Assembly: GCA_032173965.1 (NCBI GenBank) | Contig: CM063288.1 | Location: 25,762,001-25,826,000 of the forward strand | Reading direction: 5' to 3' | DNA from: Sitta carolinensis | Lineage: Eukaryota > Chordata > Aves > Passeriformes > Sittidae | Length of the DNA: 64,000 nucleotides | Shown: positions 10,201 through 21,800 of the stretch, in pieces | Layout: each line of letters starts with the position of its first letter | Numbering within the stretch: position 1 is the first letter of the stretch | Notes under the pieces: generated by a model | Database searches by the model: none | Told to the model about the DNA's origin: nothing | The model's input: only the letters and a program-made list of their open reading frames with translations | Program-made: the position numbers and the translations under genes

Positions 10201-13200
10201 AATTTGAAATTTGGCAGGGATTTATCCCTTCTGTAAACTAAAGTAGTCCTGTGTTTCTGGAGAAGTGGGAGAGAAGTGAGGTGGATTTTCAGCTGGAAAT
10301 AGAGCAATGGGGGATTCAGAGGGAGTGTTTCTGCCTGGAGCCTGTGCTTTGAGAAGTGCTTCTCCATTTGCCAAGGGTGGGAGGTGTCACCCCCAGCCCC
10401 CGGGGCTCCCAGCCAGAGGAGCAGCACTGCGCCGCCGCCAAGCAGAGCGGTGTCAAGGCGAGGCCACGGCGGCTGCTCTGCTGTGTCAAAACAAAATGAT
10501 GTGTGTTGGAGTCACACCACTGCTGTGGAGAGAAAAGGACTGGGAATGAGCAAAGAGAGAAAAGGAAGGATGAGAGGAGAGCTGGAGTTCTGTCTCTGCC
10601 AAGACTGAGAAATGGCAATTTCTGACCCTGTTTTCCTGGCTTTGGCTGCATGTAATGTTTCAGACCCTCTTGGGCGCTTGTTTGGCAGCAGAGCAGCAGT
10701 GTACCTCCTACGCTCCCTTCACTGGGCAGGATAGCACTGGCCGAGAGGGATGTTGTAGCAGCAGGAGAGAGGGGTGAGCATGTAGCTGGCTGCCCTCGAG
10801 TCCTTTCCACAGTGGGGAAACAACCATGTGCTGCTTATTTCCCCAAAACCAGCAATTTGTTTTTCTTCCTCCTACACACTCTGATTTTTCATCCCAGCAG
10901 GCACAGCCACAGATATTACTGGGAATGAAAGACTGTAGGGAGCAGAGCTCATGGAACACCCATCACCTGGTGCATGGCTTTCAGTGGATGCCTGCAGAAC
11001 ATGGGGAGCAGGAGCACAGGGATGGTGGGAGTGCATCCTGGGTGCTCTCCAGGCCAGGCCCTCCAGTGCCAGAGTGGCTCTTGGAAAGCAATAATGTGGT
11101 GAGGAAATTGCTACAAGTTTGATATATTGTTTGGGAAAGGCACCTCCTGCTGAGAGGCTCGTTTTGTTCAGCCAGAAAGACTTCAAGAGACACCGCAGAT
11201 AATCTGCAAATGCCAGTGTGTAGGGAGAGATGCCAGGTGACAGAGCTCTGCCCCACGGTGATTGAGCTCTCCCCAGCGACCTGGCAGGAGGCAGCACCTG
11301 GTGCCTGGACTTAAACTGACAAAGTCAGGCTAGAAAGAAATAGCAATTTTTTTCTTGACAGTTGTCATTTGCCTTGGCAGAATGTGTCCAGGTTCCATCA
11401 ATCAGGGCTGGGTGTTCTCTCCAAAGCAAGAGCTCTTGGCTCGGTGTGGAGGTCTCTGCCAGAGGTGGTGGTGCTGCTGGTAAGCCTGGCATCGAGTGCC
11501 CGCGGTGGTGGGAAGTACGTGCCAGGCCATAAGACGTGCTGAGCTCAGCTTTGGAGAGGTGAGCTGCCTTGGGCAGGTTTGGAGAGCTTTCCTGGAAGAA
11601 GCATGAGTTTGTCTGTGGTGGGACACCAAAGAGCCTTGTCTGCTCTCCTGCCCACCTTGTCCACCCTGGCATAATCCCTCCCACCCCTGCTACTGTTTTA
11701 AAACAGATGTACACTGAAACTCTTTAACCTCTGGAAATACTAATTCTCTCCTGCTCTCCCTCCATGTGAGTTCATACAAACAGGGTACTTAAATCAGCCC
11801 TTGTCGGATTAGAATTTTATCTTTCTTTTTTCAGGTCCCATAAATTAGCCTTTTAGCTGGCAGTGCTCTCAGATCCAACAGATAACAGCCTTTCTTGGCA
11901 TCCGGCTGTTTCCAACATCATTGCTAATATAATCTTTTGGCCATGACTGGCTAGGTGCTCACAGGCTTCATTTGGCACATGGGCTTTAAAAATGGCTTTC
12001 TCAGGAGAAATCATATTTAATTACAGTTTCCCCCCTAACTTTCTTGACTACCTTTCTCCAGACTATTTTTCCCATTTAAAATGCAAGGTGAACTGTGCCT
12101 GAAATCAGCCCTTTAAGGAAGCAGCTTTCCACAACAGAGAGCGATGCATGTTTCTCCCATTCTACCCACCAGTTTGCAGGGCTTTTCTGGGGACCACTTT
12201 CCAAGGGAGTTGCCTTCTGTGGCCTCCTCCACTTGTGACAGTACTGCTGAGACTTGTCCCAAAGGAGCATAACTGATGACAAACAGCAGGCTAGATTCTG
12301 TGACAGGCTAGATTCTAAATCATCTCCACTAGGAACTGAACAGAGACCACCAGCTTCAATTCCCACAGACACCCACACAGCCTGAGCTGACTCAGTTAAT
12401 GACTCGAGAAGCCCCAGTATGGAAAAAGAAATGTCAAATTATATTTTTCTAAAGCTTTCCAGAGGGTGTAGACCCTTGCATGATAACATACAATCAAATA
12501 GCTATGAAATGGCATGTGGGGAACAGAAGAATGAGGGCCTGAGGAGGAAGGAAAATGGGCAAGCAGGAAGATATCATTTAAGCAGGACTTAAGAGTTGTA
12601 TTAGCATGGGGAATTGAGCAAATCGCTAGAAGAGTAAACAGATTCTGGGCTGGACTTTTTTGTATAAATGTTCTCTCTTTTCAAGTTTTCCCAGTGCTCT
12701 TTCCTTTCAGGCTGGAAGAACTGGTGTTCTTTTGAAAGTGTTGATTAACCAATACTTTTTTATTTCTGGCTTTTCCCTCAAGGTTACCCAGGGAAATTAC
12801 AAAAGGATCAAACTGCTAGCTTGTTCTCACACAAAATTTAGAGCAGCTACAATATGGAATGTCAAATGACTTCCAACAGCCTTTCTCCACACATGGACTC
12901 CTTGGGCAGATTGTTATCTAATTTTGACCTCTGCTCATCTTTGAGCAACATACAGTTTCTGTAGGATTGTGTGGGTGACACGGATGGCAAATCTCACTGC
13001 CTTTCTTCCAGTGGGTGACTAGCAGTTCAGATGTCTCCACGTGTGAAACTGCTTTGCAAGTTATTTTTCCACATGTTTGGTTCTTAATGTTTGCAAGAGG
13101 CCCTCAGGCAGTTCTCCCAGCCCTAAGATGTTGCCATCTGGGCCTGTCAGTTCGAGAACTGTTGAGAAATCATGTGAACTCGCCACTAAAATGAGGATTT

Positions 13201-14722
13201 ACAGAAGGCACTGTGCACCTGTGTTTCTTCAACAAGGTACCAACAGCCTTGAGTCAGCTTAACTACCTGACTCACTAGATGCAGAACTCATTGGCAGGAG
13301 GGGCATGTGTTGGGCTGTGAGCCTTCCTGTTGCCAGGTTCACTTGCAAATTCAAAGAAATCCCTTTATTGTTTGGGTGGAGATGCAGTTCTGCCCAAGGA
13401 ATGAGAAGGTATCATTAACACCAGCAGAGGATCACTGCCATCAGGGTTCAGGTGGTGTTGGGGCAGCCTGGCTTTCAGCAGAGACCCCACTCTGGAAGTG
13501 AACCTTGAAACGCTGCTGGCATGAATTGCCTGACACAGTTGTCTGGGATAGCAAAAAGTGTATTTGACAATTCAGGAGGCCTTTTCAAGTCCTAAATATC
13601 CATGCAAATATGCAGAAATATTCTTTTATAAGGTTTTGAATAATTTCTTTGCATGTGGCTTTTTAGGACCAAGTTACAATCTTTAGTTTTGGTAGTTTGT
13701 GAGTAACCTCTTTAAACTCTTCTTGCCATTTTGGTACAAGACATGAAGTAATCTTGGTTCCAACCACAACTACTTCCAAGGTGTGACTTCTATCACTTTC
13801 TAGTCCCTGATTTTTTGCATTCCTGATCATTTTGAGACACCTTCTCAGTTGAGGACCACAAGTTACAGTCAGCTTTGAAAACTCTTTGCAGATTGAAATG
13901 AAAAGACATTTTCTTTTGGAAAAGTAGAAAAGAGCCATGGTAACTGTACACAGAGAAAATGATAGGAAGACTGCACAGGAAAATAACTTCTGCTCAGATT
14001 ATAATATGTGCATTTGGTTACTAGACCTTGGTGTGTGCTGAACAATAGAAAGAAATGTCACCTCTGAAAGGAATTTGGATCAGGGAAATGTTAACATAAG
14101 GGCCTAGATATGGACACCCATTTGCCTCTCTCTCCATTTCAACCATCTTTTGCATTAAAACATATAATGAAGATACATAAATTCCTCAAATTGCTGTGAA
14201 TTTATCTGAAACCCAAAGAGGAACTGGGTCACTGAAGCTCTATATCCAGTCAGACATATGAGGAAAGATGAAAAGTAGAGTGTGTGCTAAATGGATCCAG
14301 CATTAGTGGCAAGTAATGACAGGCACTAATACCCTATTCAAAGGTGGAAGGGTAATACCCAAGAGCACATTAATAGTGAATTTTGGCCATTATGGAGGCA
14401 CCAGTGACAATATTTTAGTGCTATTCAAATTGTCTGGTTTCTTTGCTTTTCGCTCACTCTCTTTTCTTCTTAAAAGCTGGTGATTTGGTGGTTATGAGAT
14501 GTGATGTAGTGTGAAGATCCTCTTCTCCCAAGTGTGCAAGAGTCTTCATTGACTTTGGCCAAGGGAAGAAGATAGAGTTCCTCTTCCTTCCATGAGGAAG
14601 AGCCTTGTAGTACTTTAACATTTACTTTCTTCTGGCTGGTCTCACAATCCAGTGACCAGTGGCAATGATGCCCCCCAGAAGGCCTTTTTTAACAAACAGT
14701 GCTTCCCATTTTGTTGTTCTAG
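7266..14722 (+). other. NRP2: NRP2 intron between the b-type exon and the a-specific cassette
   Basis: For NRP2a transcripts this is part of the larger intron that skips the b exon. No neuropilin-like exon, RNA gene or clear transposon was recognised. GC-rich segments at about 8900-9800 and 10380-10480 carry stop-free runs that look incidental. AT-rich, motif-rich segments at about 8060-8560 and 11730-12110 resemble conserved non-coding sequence and are discussed as findings. A 17-base unit is duplicated in tandem at 12287-12316. Confidence 0.7.
12287..12316. repeat. Short tandem duplication (17-base unit, about 1.8 copies)
   Basis: The unit CAGGCTAGATTCTGTGA at 12287-12303 is followed directly by CAGGCTAGATTCT at 12304-12316. 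It looks like a simple local slippage duplication inside the NRP2 intron. Confidence 0.85.
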
Positions 14723-14791
14723 TGAATTTCCCAAGAATGGAGGATGACTTCCCAAGCTCTGAGCAAGATTTTGAAGACAACGATGATCCAG
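14723..14791 (+). CDS. NRP2: Neuropilin-2, acidic juxtamembrane cassette exon of isoform a
   Basis: This 69-base exon (23 codons, phase 1 in and out) lies between a TTGTTGTTCTAG acceptor and a CCAG|GTTGGT donor. With G from the upstream exon it begins VNFPRMEDDFPSSEQ and ends in a run of acidic residues and a proline. Nine of the 23 residues are Asp or Glu. In mammals NRP2a has an alternatively used 17-residue acidic insert at the same place, just before the membrane-proximal stretch, so this is taken as the bird counterpart although the sequences have diverged. The phase lets it be included or skipped without changing frame. Its role is to lengthen and charge the stalk between the MAM domain and the membrane. 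The donor departs from GTRAGT, in keeping with regulated use. The evidence is position, phase, acidity and exon-like borders, not strong sequence identity. Confidence 0.72.
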
Positions 14792-15419
14792 GTTGGTATT
14801 CCAATGCCACATGGACAAGTCAACTGATTACTCATAAACCTCAGCTTTAGTGGTGTTAGGAGCTAGAACACATTTAAAAACATACATTGAAGCGGTGGCT
14901 TAGTGTTCAAAGGCATTGGTTTTCTTTTCCTGCTTTCCTTTTTCAACAGCCAGCAACCTTGCAAAGTCAATATATTGTATTTGTGTTAGGACAAGTGAAA
15001 CTGATCTTTTAAGCATTAATTGCTGCTTGCATGGCATTTTGACTTGTAAATGAAGAAAATTAAGTCTAAGACCTATGACAGATTGATTCCATAGTTTTGA
15101 ACCCAATGGCACTGGAAGGGCCAGAGTTTTGGTTTGTGAAAAATGCTTGCATGCTATGTCAATAGTCTGATGTCTAAAAGTGAATCAGGGTGCTTAGCTT
15201 TCTTGGTAGTTTGGTGCCTTACATTATTTCTAGACTTGGGTTAGTGAAGCCTGCTGAGATATTCCCATATATGTATACTTTAACCCTTGTAAAACCATCA
15301 CAACTCCAAGTAAGAAATATATAATATATATTATATATATATATAATATATATAAAGCATAAAGGTAAGGGGGAAATAAAAAAGTGATCCCTGGATAATA
15401 AGTGCCCATTCCACTGCAG
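14792..15419 (+). other. NRP2: Last NRP2 intron (between acidic cassette and a-type terminal exon)
   Basis: A 628-base intron bounded by GTTGGT and CACTGCAG. It contains an AT-dinucleotide stretch at 15317-15355 and an AATAAA at 15375-15380, only about 40 bases before the acceptor. The final 60 bases are purine- and A-rich, with only a short pyrimidine stretch beside the AG. If it were retained, the cassette frame would continue for 19 codons to a TAG at 14848-14850. Confidence 0.72.
15317..15355. repeat. AT-rich dinucleotide/palindromic repeat
   Basis: An almost pure A/T tract built of AT and TA steps with internal inverted symmetry (ATATAATATATATTATAT-like). It could extrude as a hairpin in DNA or RNA. 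It lies about 65 bases upstream of the NRP2a terminal exon acceptor. Confidence 0.85.
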
Positions 15420-15724
15420 ATTACTTTGGATCGGATAGGAACGACACACTGTTCTCTACTAACTCTCCAGGAACCCCAAAGCTGGACAAAGAGAAAAGTT
15501 GGCTATACACCCTGGATCCCATCCTGGTGACCATTATAGCAATGAGCTCCCTCGGAGTCCTCCTTGGAGCCATCTGCGCTGGTCTGCTCCTCTACTGCAC
15601 GTGCTCGTACGCCGGGCTGTCCTCGCGGAGCTCCACCACGCTGGAGAACTACAACTTCGAACTGTACGACGGCATCAAGCACAAGGTGAAGATGAACCAT
15701 CAGAAGTGCTGCTCAGAGGCCTGA
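15420..15724 (+). CDS. NRP2: Neuropilin-2, terminal coding exon of isoform a (juxtamembrane, transmembrane, SEA tail)
   Basis: The exon starts after AG at 15418-15419, completes a split codon (G|AT gives Asp), and encodes 101 residues to a TGA at 15722-15724. The first 34 residues are juxtamembrane and contain an N-D-T glycosylation sequon at residues 8-10. The membrane segment is at about residues 35-59 and carries the GxxxG helix-packing motif known from neuropilin dimers (LGVLLG). The tail of about 42 residues includes the neuropilin signature LENYNFELYDG and ends CCSEA; the last three residues are the PDZ ligand for GIPC (synectin). From SWLYTLDP onward it is near-identical to what I recall for mammalian NRP2a, whereas the first 22 or so residues have diverged. 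A GTG- or ATG-initiated internal reading is not meaningful because this is an internal part of a spliced protein. Confidence 0.95.
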
Positions 15725-18700
15725 TGGATGCCTGGGGTCACCCTTGGCATTGTGCCCGGTGAGGTGGGCTGGCAGGGGCGTACATTTTTTGCTCTTTTCT
15801 ATGGGAACTGAATGCCATAACAGGGAATGAGGGGAGCAGGAGTGAGGGGAGGCACTGCTCCTGCCACCAGGTCTTGCTGCCGGGTCACACTCCACCAGGA
15901 CCAAGTGGCTTTCCTGCGAACCAGACTGTGCCGGGTGAGGGGGGACTGGACCCCTTGTTTGTTGGTTCATCTTCATTTTCTGCTGATGTGAGTGGCTGGG
16001 ATGTGAGGGAGCCTGGTTTACCTTTTGGATGTGAGAAACTAAATGTTGATTGTTATTTCCCACCTCCTTTCTCTGGTAAGTTCCTGAGAAGGCTGAGGGA
16101 TTTCTTTAGAAATAACACACACGTGCGGAGCCCCTGTCCATTTTAGACTCCGTCCAGATGTCATTGTAGGTATTTGTGCACTTCATACTAAGAACAGGAA
16201 GCTGTAGCTTGCAGTCCTGAAAACGGAAGCATGTTGTTACCTTCACCTTTCCTTCTCCTGTTAGCAGGGAAAAGGTGGGATACTGGCTTTACCATCAACA
16301 GTAACAACAGCGCTTTCTGAAATCATTAAGAAAGAAAATAGAAGGGAAACCCTATATGTAGAAGCACCTCTTTGAGAGAAGCTGAAGAGCCTTAAAGTGA
16401 TTTGTGAATAAGAGCCATTTATTAAATCCAGATCTTTGATTGCAACAGCTGAGGCCTTCATCAGGAAGGCCTTTATTTGAATCTCCCACAACCCCCCCCC
16501 CTTGAGCCTGCTATTTTTCTTTTTGTTATAATGAGAAAATTGCAGCAAACAAAAGATAGAACCTGTCAGGTTTCTGGTGCTTAGGCAATGGCTTTGGGAA
16601 GGGGGCTTCACTTGGGGTTTGACTTGAGGTACAGGGCTGAAGCCTCTCCAAAGTGCTAGGAAGGGAAAATTAACAGGGAAGGAGGCTGGAGCCATGCCCA
16701 CAGCCCTGGGGAGCCTGACCATGGTGCCCACTGGCACCCCCTCACCTTCCTGGTGCTCCCCTTCTTCTGGAGCTGTGGGGTGTGAGCTGGTGCCATCAGC
16801 ACAACTGGACCAAACAGCTGCCATCACATCCCCTTTGGAGCAAAGCTGCACTGCTCCTGATCAGTAGCAAAACCCCCAAGTTCTATCTATGAGCTGTGTT
16901 TGGTTTTTTTTTTTTACTTTGAACAAGTGCCTTAGAAGTATTTTTCCTCCAGCTGATGATCAGTGCTGTAACAAACAGCAAGTGAGGCCTTCATCCTTCC
17001 CCACAAAATGCTCTTCTTCACCACTCTCTGATGGTTAGAGCCCAGCAGAAATGTGGTTCTTCTACTTTCAAATGGTCTGGCTACATTGTGTGGCAGCTGG
17101 TACCCCTCTGCTTATCACTGTGCTGTGGGGAGGAGTGAAAACAACTGAACGGAGGAAAAGAGTTGAAATGCTGAACCCCAAACCACTGCCTTCATTTCCA
17201 GTTCAGTACAAATGGATCACCTCTATCAGCTTGCACATACATAAATAAGAAACCTTTCTGTCTCACCAGGTTTGCTTTTCCAGGGGCTCTTTGGTAATAC
17301 CTGGCATGTCCTGATTTTTACATTTTACCTGGCAAATAGTTTTGCTTGGGGGTGACATTATTTTCCTCACCAACTGTGATTGACAAAGGTGTGATGTGTT
17401 GTGAAGCTCAGTTTGCCCGGCCCCACAAACACATTGTGCAGGAGTCCACGTGTTTGGGGACACAAGCAACATCTGGAGAGGAGACGAGCATGGACACATG
17501 AGCAGTGCCACAGCTGCTCCTTGGTGCTGTGGGAATAGGAACTTTTGTCTACCGTCTCATGAAGAGCTCCTTCAGAGAGTAATATTTTAGGAAAAAACCC
17601 TTCTCTGCTGTAAGAAAGATGCACATGTACTGGGGGAGCAGATACAGCAGCTGCGTCATCAGAACATCCACAGTTCGTACACACGCAGAGATGCGCGCAC
17701 ACAAAGGCCTTCACTTCTTTAATCCACACTGTGCACCCGACAAAACCAGCAGTAAACGTGTCTCTGATTCTCCTTTCGAATCACCTTATTTCTTTTGGCG
17801 TTTTTCACAGACAAATTCCACAGGGGTGTTATTTTACTGTACAAAAGAAACAGAGGCAGTGAGAGGAAATGTACCAGACCATTTCAAAGCTGGATTGCTG
17901 CTGTTCAATGATTTTGTTCCCTTCAAATCACCAGAAAGGGGAAGGATGAATGGAAAAGGATCATACAGTAGAAAAGTCAATTTAGGCAAACAATAGGTGA
18001 AAATATATAATTAAAAAGGTGATGTTATGTTGTCCAGTAGGCGTACAGAGAGAAGAGTTCATATATACATATATTCAGAAATAGTGTGTTTGCACACGCA
18101 CGTGAATTCTCTGTATGTATCGTGTATGTGACTTATTCCGTGGGACTGACTCGTGTTAATGTATCTCTTGATCTGGGGCAGGAGAGTACTGCTGACCTTG
18201 GCACTAAGGTGGCACGGGCCCAGCCAAGCGCCCAGCCCACGCGTGCACTCGCCAGGCGAGAGAAGGCCGACAATGCTGCACAGCCAATACCTCACTTACC
18301 TCTGCCGGGTGCTTTACTGTTCTACGGAAAACTGTGTTTGATTGTAACTTCAGCAGGGAGGGGGGGAAAAGGCATCAGTGCATTCAATTCATTGTATCCT
18401 CCTCTGCAAATAGATTAGGTTTGCTGATTGCAATTCCCTCTGTGAAATTCAGAAAAGGAAAAAAAAATCGGCATTAATGCCTTTGCTCAAACGGGCTGTT
18501 GCCTCCACATGCTTCCCATGGCAGGACCTGTTGCTAATGGGCGGGCTGTCGTTCTGGGTGACTTCATTTCGTGGGAAGGTGCCGGAGGTGAGCATGGGAA
18601 TTAAACCATTAAGAAATTATATGCAGAAATGGAAATTCTCCAAGGTTTGCAGTTCAAGGTATTTGACCATTTACTGGCTGAGCCAGGACTTATGGACTTA

Positions 18701-18753
18701 AAGAGCTTTTACTGTGATTCTTCAGTGTAACAAACAAACAAAACAAAACAAAA

Positions 18754-18759
18754 AATAAA
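18754..18759 (+). terminator. NRP2: Upstream candidate polyadenylation signal, NRP2a
   Basis: An AATAAA at the end of an A-rich block, about 50 bases before a second signal. It could be an alternative hexamer for the same 3' end cluster. Confidence 0.4.
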
Positions 18760-18805
18760 ACTGTGTTTATATGATTTGTATAAAAACCTTTTAAAATTAC
18801 TATTT

Positions 18806-18811
18806 AATAAA
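18806..18811 (+). terminator. NRP2: Main candidate polyadenylation signal, NRP2a
   Basis: A canonical AATAAA in AT-rich sequence, followed by a GT-containing segment and a T7 run (TTATGTTTCAGTGGC then TTTTTTT) about 20-40 bases downstream. This is the expected layout of a vertebrate cleavage site, and the sequence becomes generic afterwards. Confidence 0.65.
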
Positions 18812-21800
18812 CATTATGGTAGAGATTATGTTTCAGTGGCTTTTTTTATTCATGAAAGAGTAGCAACAAGGAAACCAAACTGAAGAGGGCTGTGCGTAGC
18901 AGAAGCCCCAGCAAAATGAGCTGCAACTGGAGGCACACAGGGCCATGTCCACTGCTCCTCTTTGCTGTGCACTGCACACTTTGGATTACCCCAGGCTGCG
19001 TGGCACACCAAGGTGACATGGGGTTTAAACACAGACCCAGTTCACACACACAGCATCTCCTATCAGAGCTGGGGATGGCTGGAAGCTACTCTGGCCCAAA
19101 AGCAGCACCTGAGATCAAACCCCAAAGTGGATGCAGGTCTTTTCCTGTCACCCTGTGCCATGGCCCAGTGCTGTCAGTGATCCCAGAGAGAAGTGCAATT
19201 TTAGGCTAAACATAATTTAGAAAAATTATTTAGAACTAAAGTGCATGGGGGGTGGGGGGGGCAGCCTGTTGCAGTTTGTCCACCTCACAGGGGTACAGGT
19301 GCTGTTTTCCCAGCGTATCCCTGTCCTGTTCCTATGAGCGTGCCAAAGTGGGCAGTGACTGGGATGGGGTGGTGTTCTGCTGTTCAGCTTCAGCCCTGTT
19401 CTTCATCACGAAGACAGTAGGGACTCCTGGCAAAGCCCAATGCCAAGCCTGGCTCCACATGCTTGTCTTCTCCACCCTCCCCTGCTCTGTCACACCACCC
19501 TGGTGGCCTGCCCAGGGGAGCCTTGTGTCTCACAGGGGTCCCAGTACCCTGTAGCTATCAGCCAGGAGCCACTGCAGGGCTGCAGAAAGGAGAAGCTGTG
19601 GGGCTGAACCTACAGCTTGGAAACTCTTGTTTATTTATGGGCACCCTGACAAATGAGAGCCAATCCATCAAGCTCTAGGCACCTTGAGAACAAATGAAAT
19701 TTTGCTGCCATCTCCAACGCAGTGACCCCCTCCCAGAGCGTCTGTGTGTTAAAGAGGGTCTTTAAGCGATGAAGGGTGGCTGGCAGCTTAGATGAAGATG
19801 ACAGTGTAGCTGCAACCTTGACAGCTCTCCTCTCACCTAGGAATAAAGAACTGATGTGCAGATTGATACCTGAGGGAGAGGCTGTCAGAGAGTAGGACGG
19901 AGACGGCAGATAAGCGACTCAATCAGTGTCAGACCTGTCCTGCCGTAACACCGCCTGTAAATCACTGCGGTTTAAGGGGAGCCTCCACTAACGCAGGGAG
20001 CAGAGAGCAGGTAATAGAAACACGGCAGGCAAAGCAGATGTGTGCTCTGGCTGGGGTTAAAAGCCTGCGAGCTGGGCTGAAGCTGCTGCCTGGGCACTGA
20101 GGGGAGGCAGGCACCCACTTCAGGAAATTGAAATCTTCAGGCGTTTTTTTATTTTTGCACAAGCTGGGATTGCATTGGATTGGATGGGGCTGCTGTGGAG
20201 CCAGCAGGATGGGGTGGGACCTGGAGTGCCCTGGTGCATTTGCCATGCACACAAGGGTACCCACTGCAAGCAGAGGCCTCACTGTGGGGAGCCATGGTGG
20301 GGGGGTAGGGGTGTGTTCACATGGCACAAGAGTAATCAGGAGCTGAGCAAGCTAATGAAATCGACTTCATCATTCTCAGGCTGCTCCAAGATGGGGATCC
20401 AGCCACCCCTGCACATCCGCTACAGCTGACTGCAATCGTGTGTGGACCCTTGCTGTTTCTCTTGCCCCTTCTTCTTTCAAATATACCTTTTCTTTTGGAT
20501 TTAATGGGAAATCTTTCAAATAATGAGTTGCTCTCTGGACAGCTGGAGGCTTGGCAGTAAGGGGAGCCATGGGGCTGAGCTAATGAGTGGATTCGTAATT
20601 AATTAATTGCAGGCAGGTGCAAGTAGAGCCTCCCGTTGCCTCACTCTCCTGTCTCTCTCTGAAGAACGCCTCTGTCTCCTGGAGCCTGGCACTATCACCA
20701 GCCATCCAATGGGATTGAACAAAACCTGGTGCCAGCTTTACTGTAGACAATGACTTTGGCAGGCAGGGAGGCTGGTGCTCCACCTCCTCCCTGAAAGGAC
20801 CACAGGGAGCCTGTCCATTACATCCATAACTGCCCTAAACCATGATGACAAGCATCCATAAAGCACCTTGTCTCCACTGGGAAGCTCCCAATGGCCCTTT
20901 CCCATGAAAGCTGGACAGCTCTGTTCAGTAGCTGCACAGAAATAGTTCACATCTTCCCTCTTTACGCCCCAAATGGACAAACCCACCTGGCCATGAGAGG
21001 TGTTGGTGATCCCCCAGGCGCTGACTCCTGGGTGAGCTGAGCACTGGAGACCTGACTGCAGCCAGTGCCACCACTACTGTGTCCCTGCTGTGTCCTTTCA
21101 GCCTTTCTGTGGCTGCTCAGTAGAGCCCTGTGGTGTAAATACAGAGGGTGACGCTGAGTTTTGGTCTGTATACATCTGTAGCAGAATTTGCACAGAGTTC
21201 AGTAGGTCCCTGTTGTCACGCACACTGATCAGGTAGGACTAGGCTTTCCTATCAACTCCTGTTGCAGTGACCCATTTGAGGCAACAAACTCACCATGTCT
21301 AAAGCAGTTTAATGGGAAAATAACTAATCCTAAATGTGTTGAGAGGGAATGACTCCTCTCTCAGCCCCTGTGTCATAACTCAGATACACTACTATTACCC
21401 AAAATGAAAAGCACTGAATTAAACACTCAGCAGCTCTACCCCCGCCTTGGCCTGGGTGCCAAAAATCAAGGGAAGAAATACAGCTCTGCTTCCCTGTGCT
21501 GCAGCAGTGGATAGAGGGCTGCAGGGTGAGCCATCCCATGCTGGTGGCTCAGGACTGTTTGCTGCAATAGGCTTTGCTAACATTTCCTTGGTTAAATGTT
21601 TACAAACCTAAAGATGATTAGTTGTCCCAGATGTTGCTGATAATTTCCTATCAGGTCCCTCCTGGCACAGTGCAGGGCTGCTTTTTCACCCTTTGGATCA
21701 GCTGCCAATCTCATGCTTAATAACAGATTCGACTTCTTTACAAAAACTGTCAAAATTTCTAGCACTGTTTTTGCCCTCCTGGTCTCCCGGGTTTATACAG

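Larger units (their letters stand above)
15725..18835 (+). other. NRP2: 3' untranslated region of the NRP2a transcript
   Basis: About 3.1 kb runs from the a-isoform stop to just beyond the AATAAA at 18806-18811. It has no credible ORF. Notable parts are a C9 run near 16492-16500, a T run near 16906-16915, CpG-bearing sequence at about 18180-18270, and an A-rich CAAA-repeat block at about 18728-18760. The extent is inferred from the poly(A) signals and the change in sequence character after about 18850. Confidence 0.65.
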
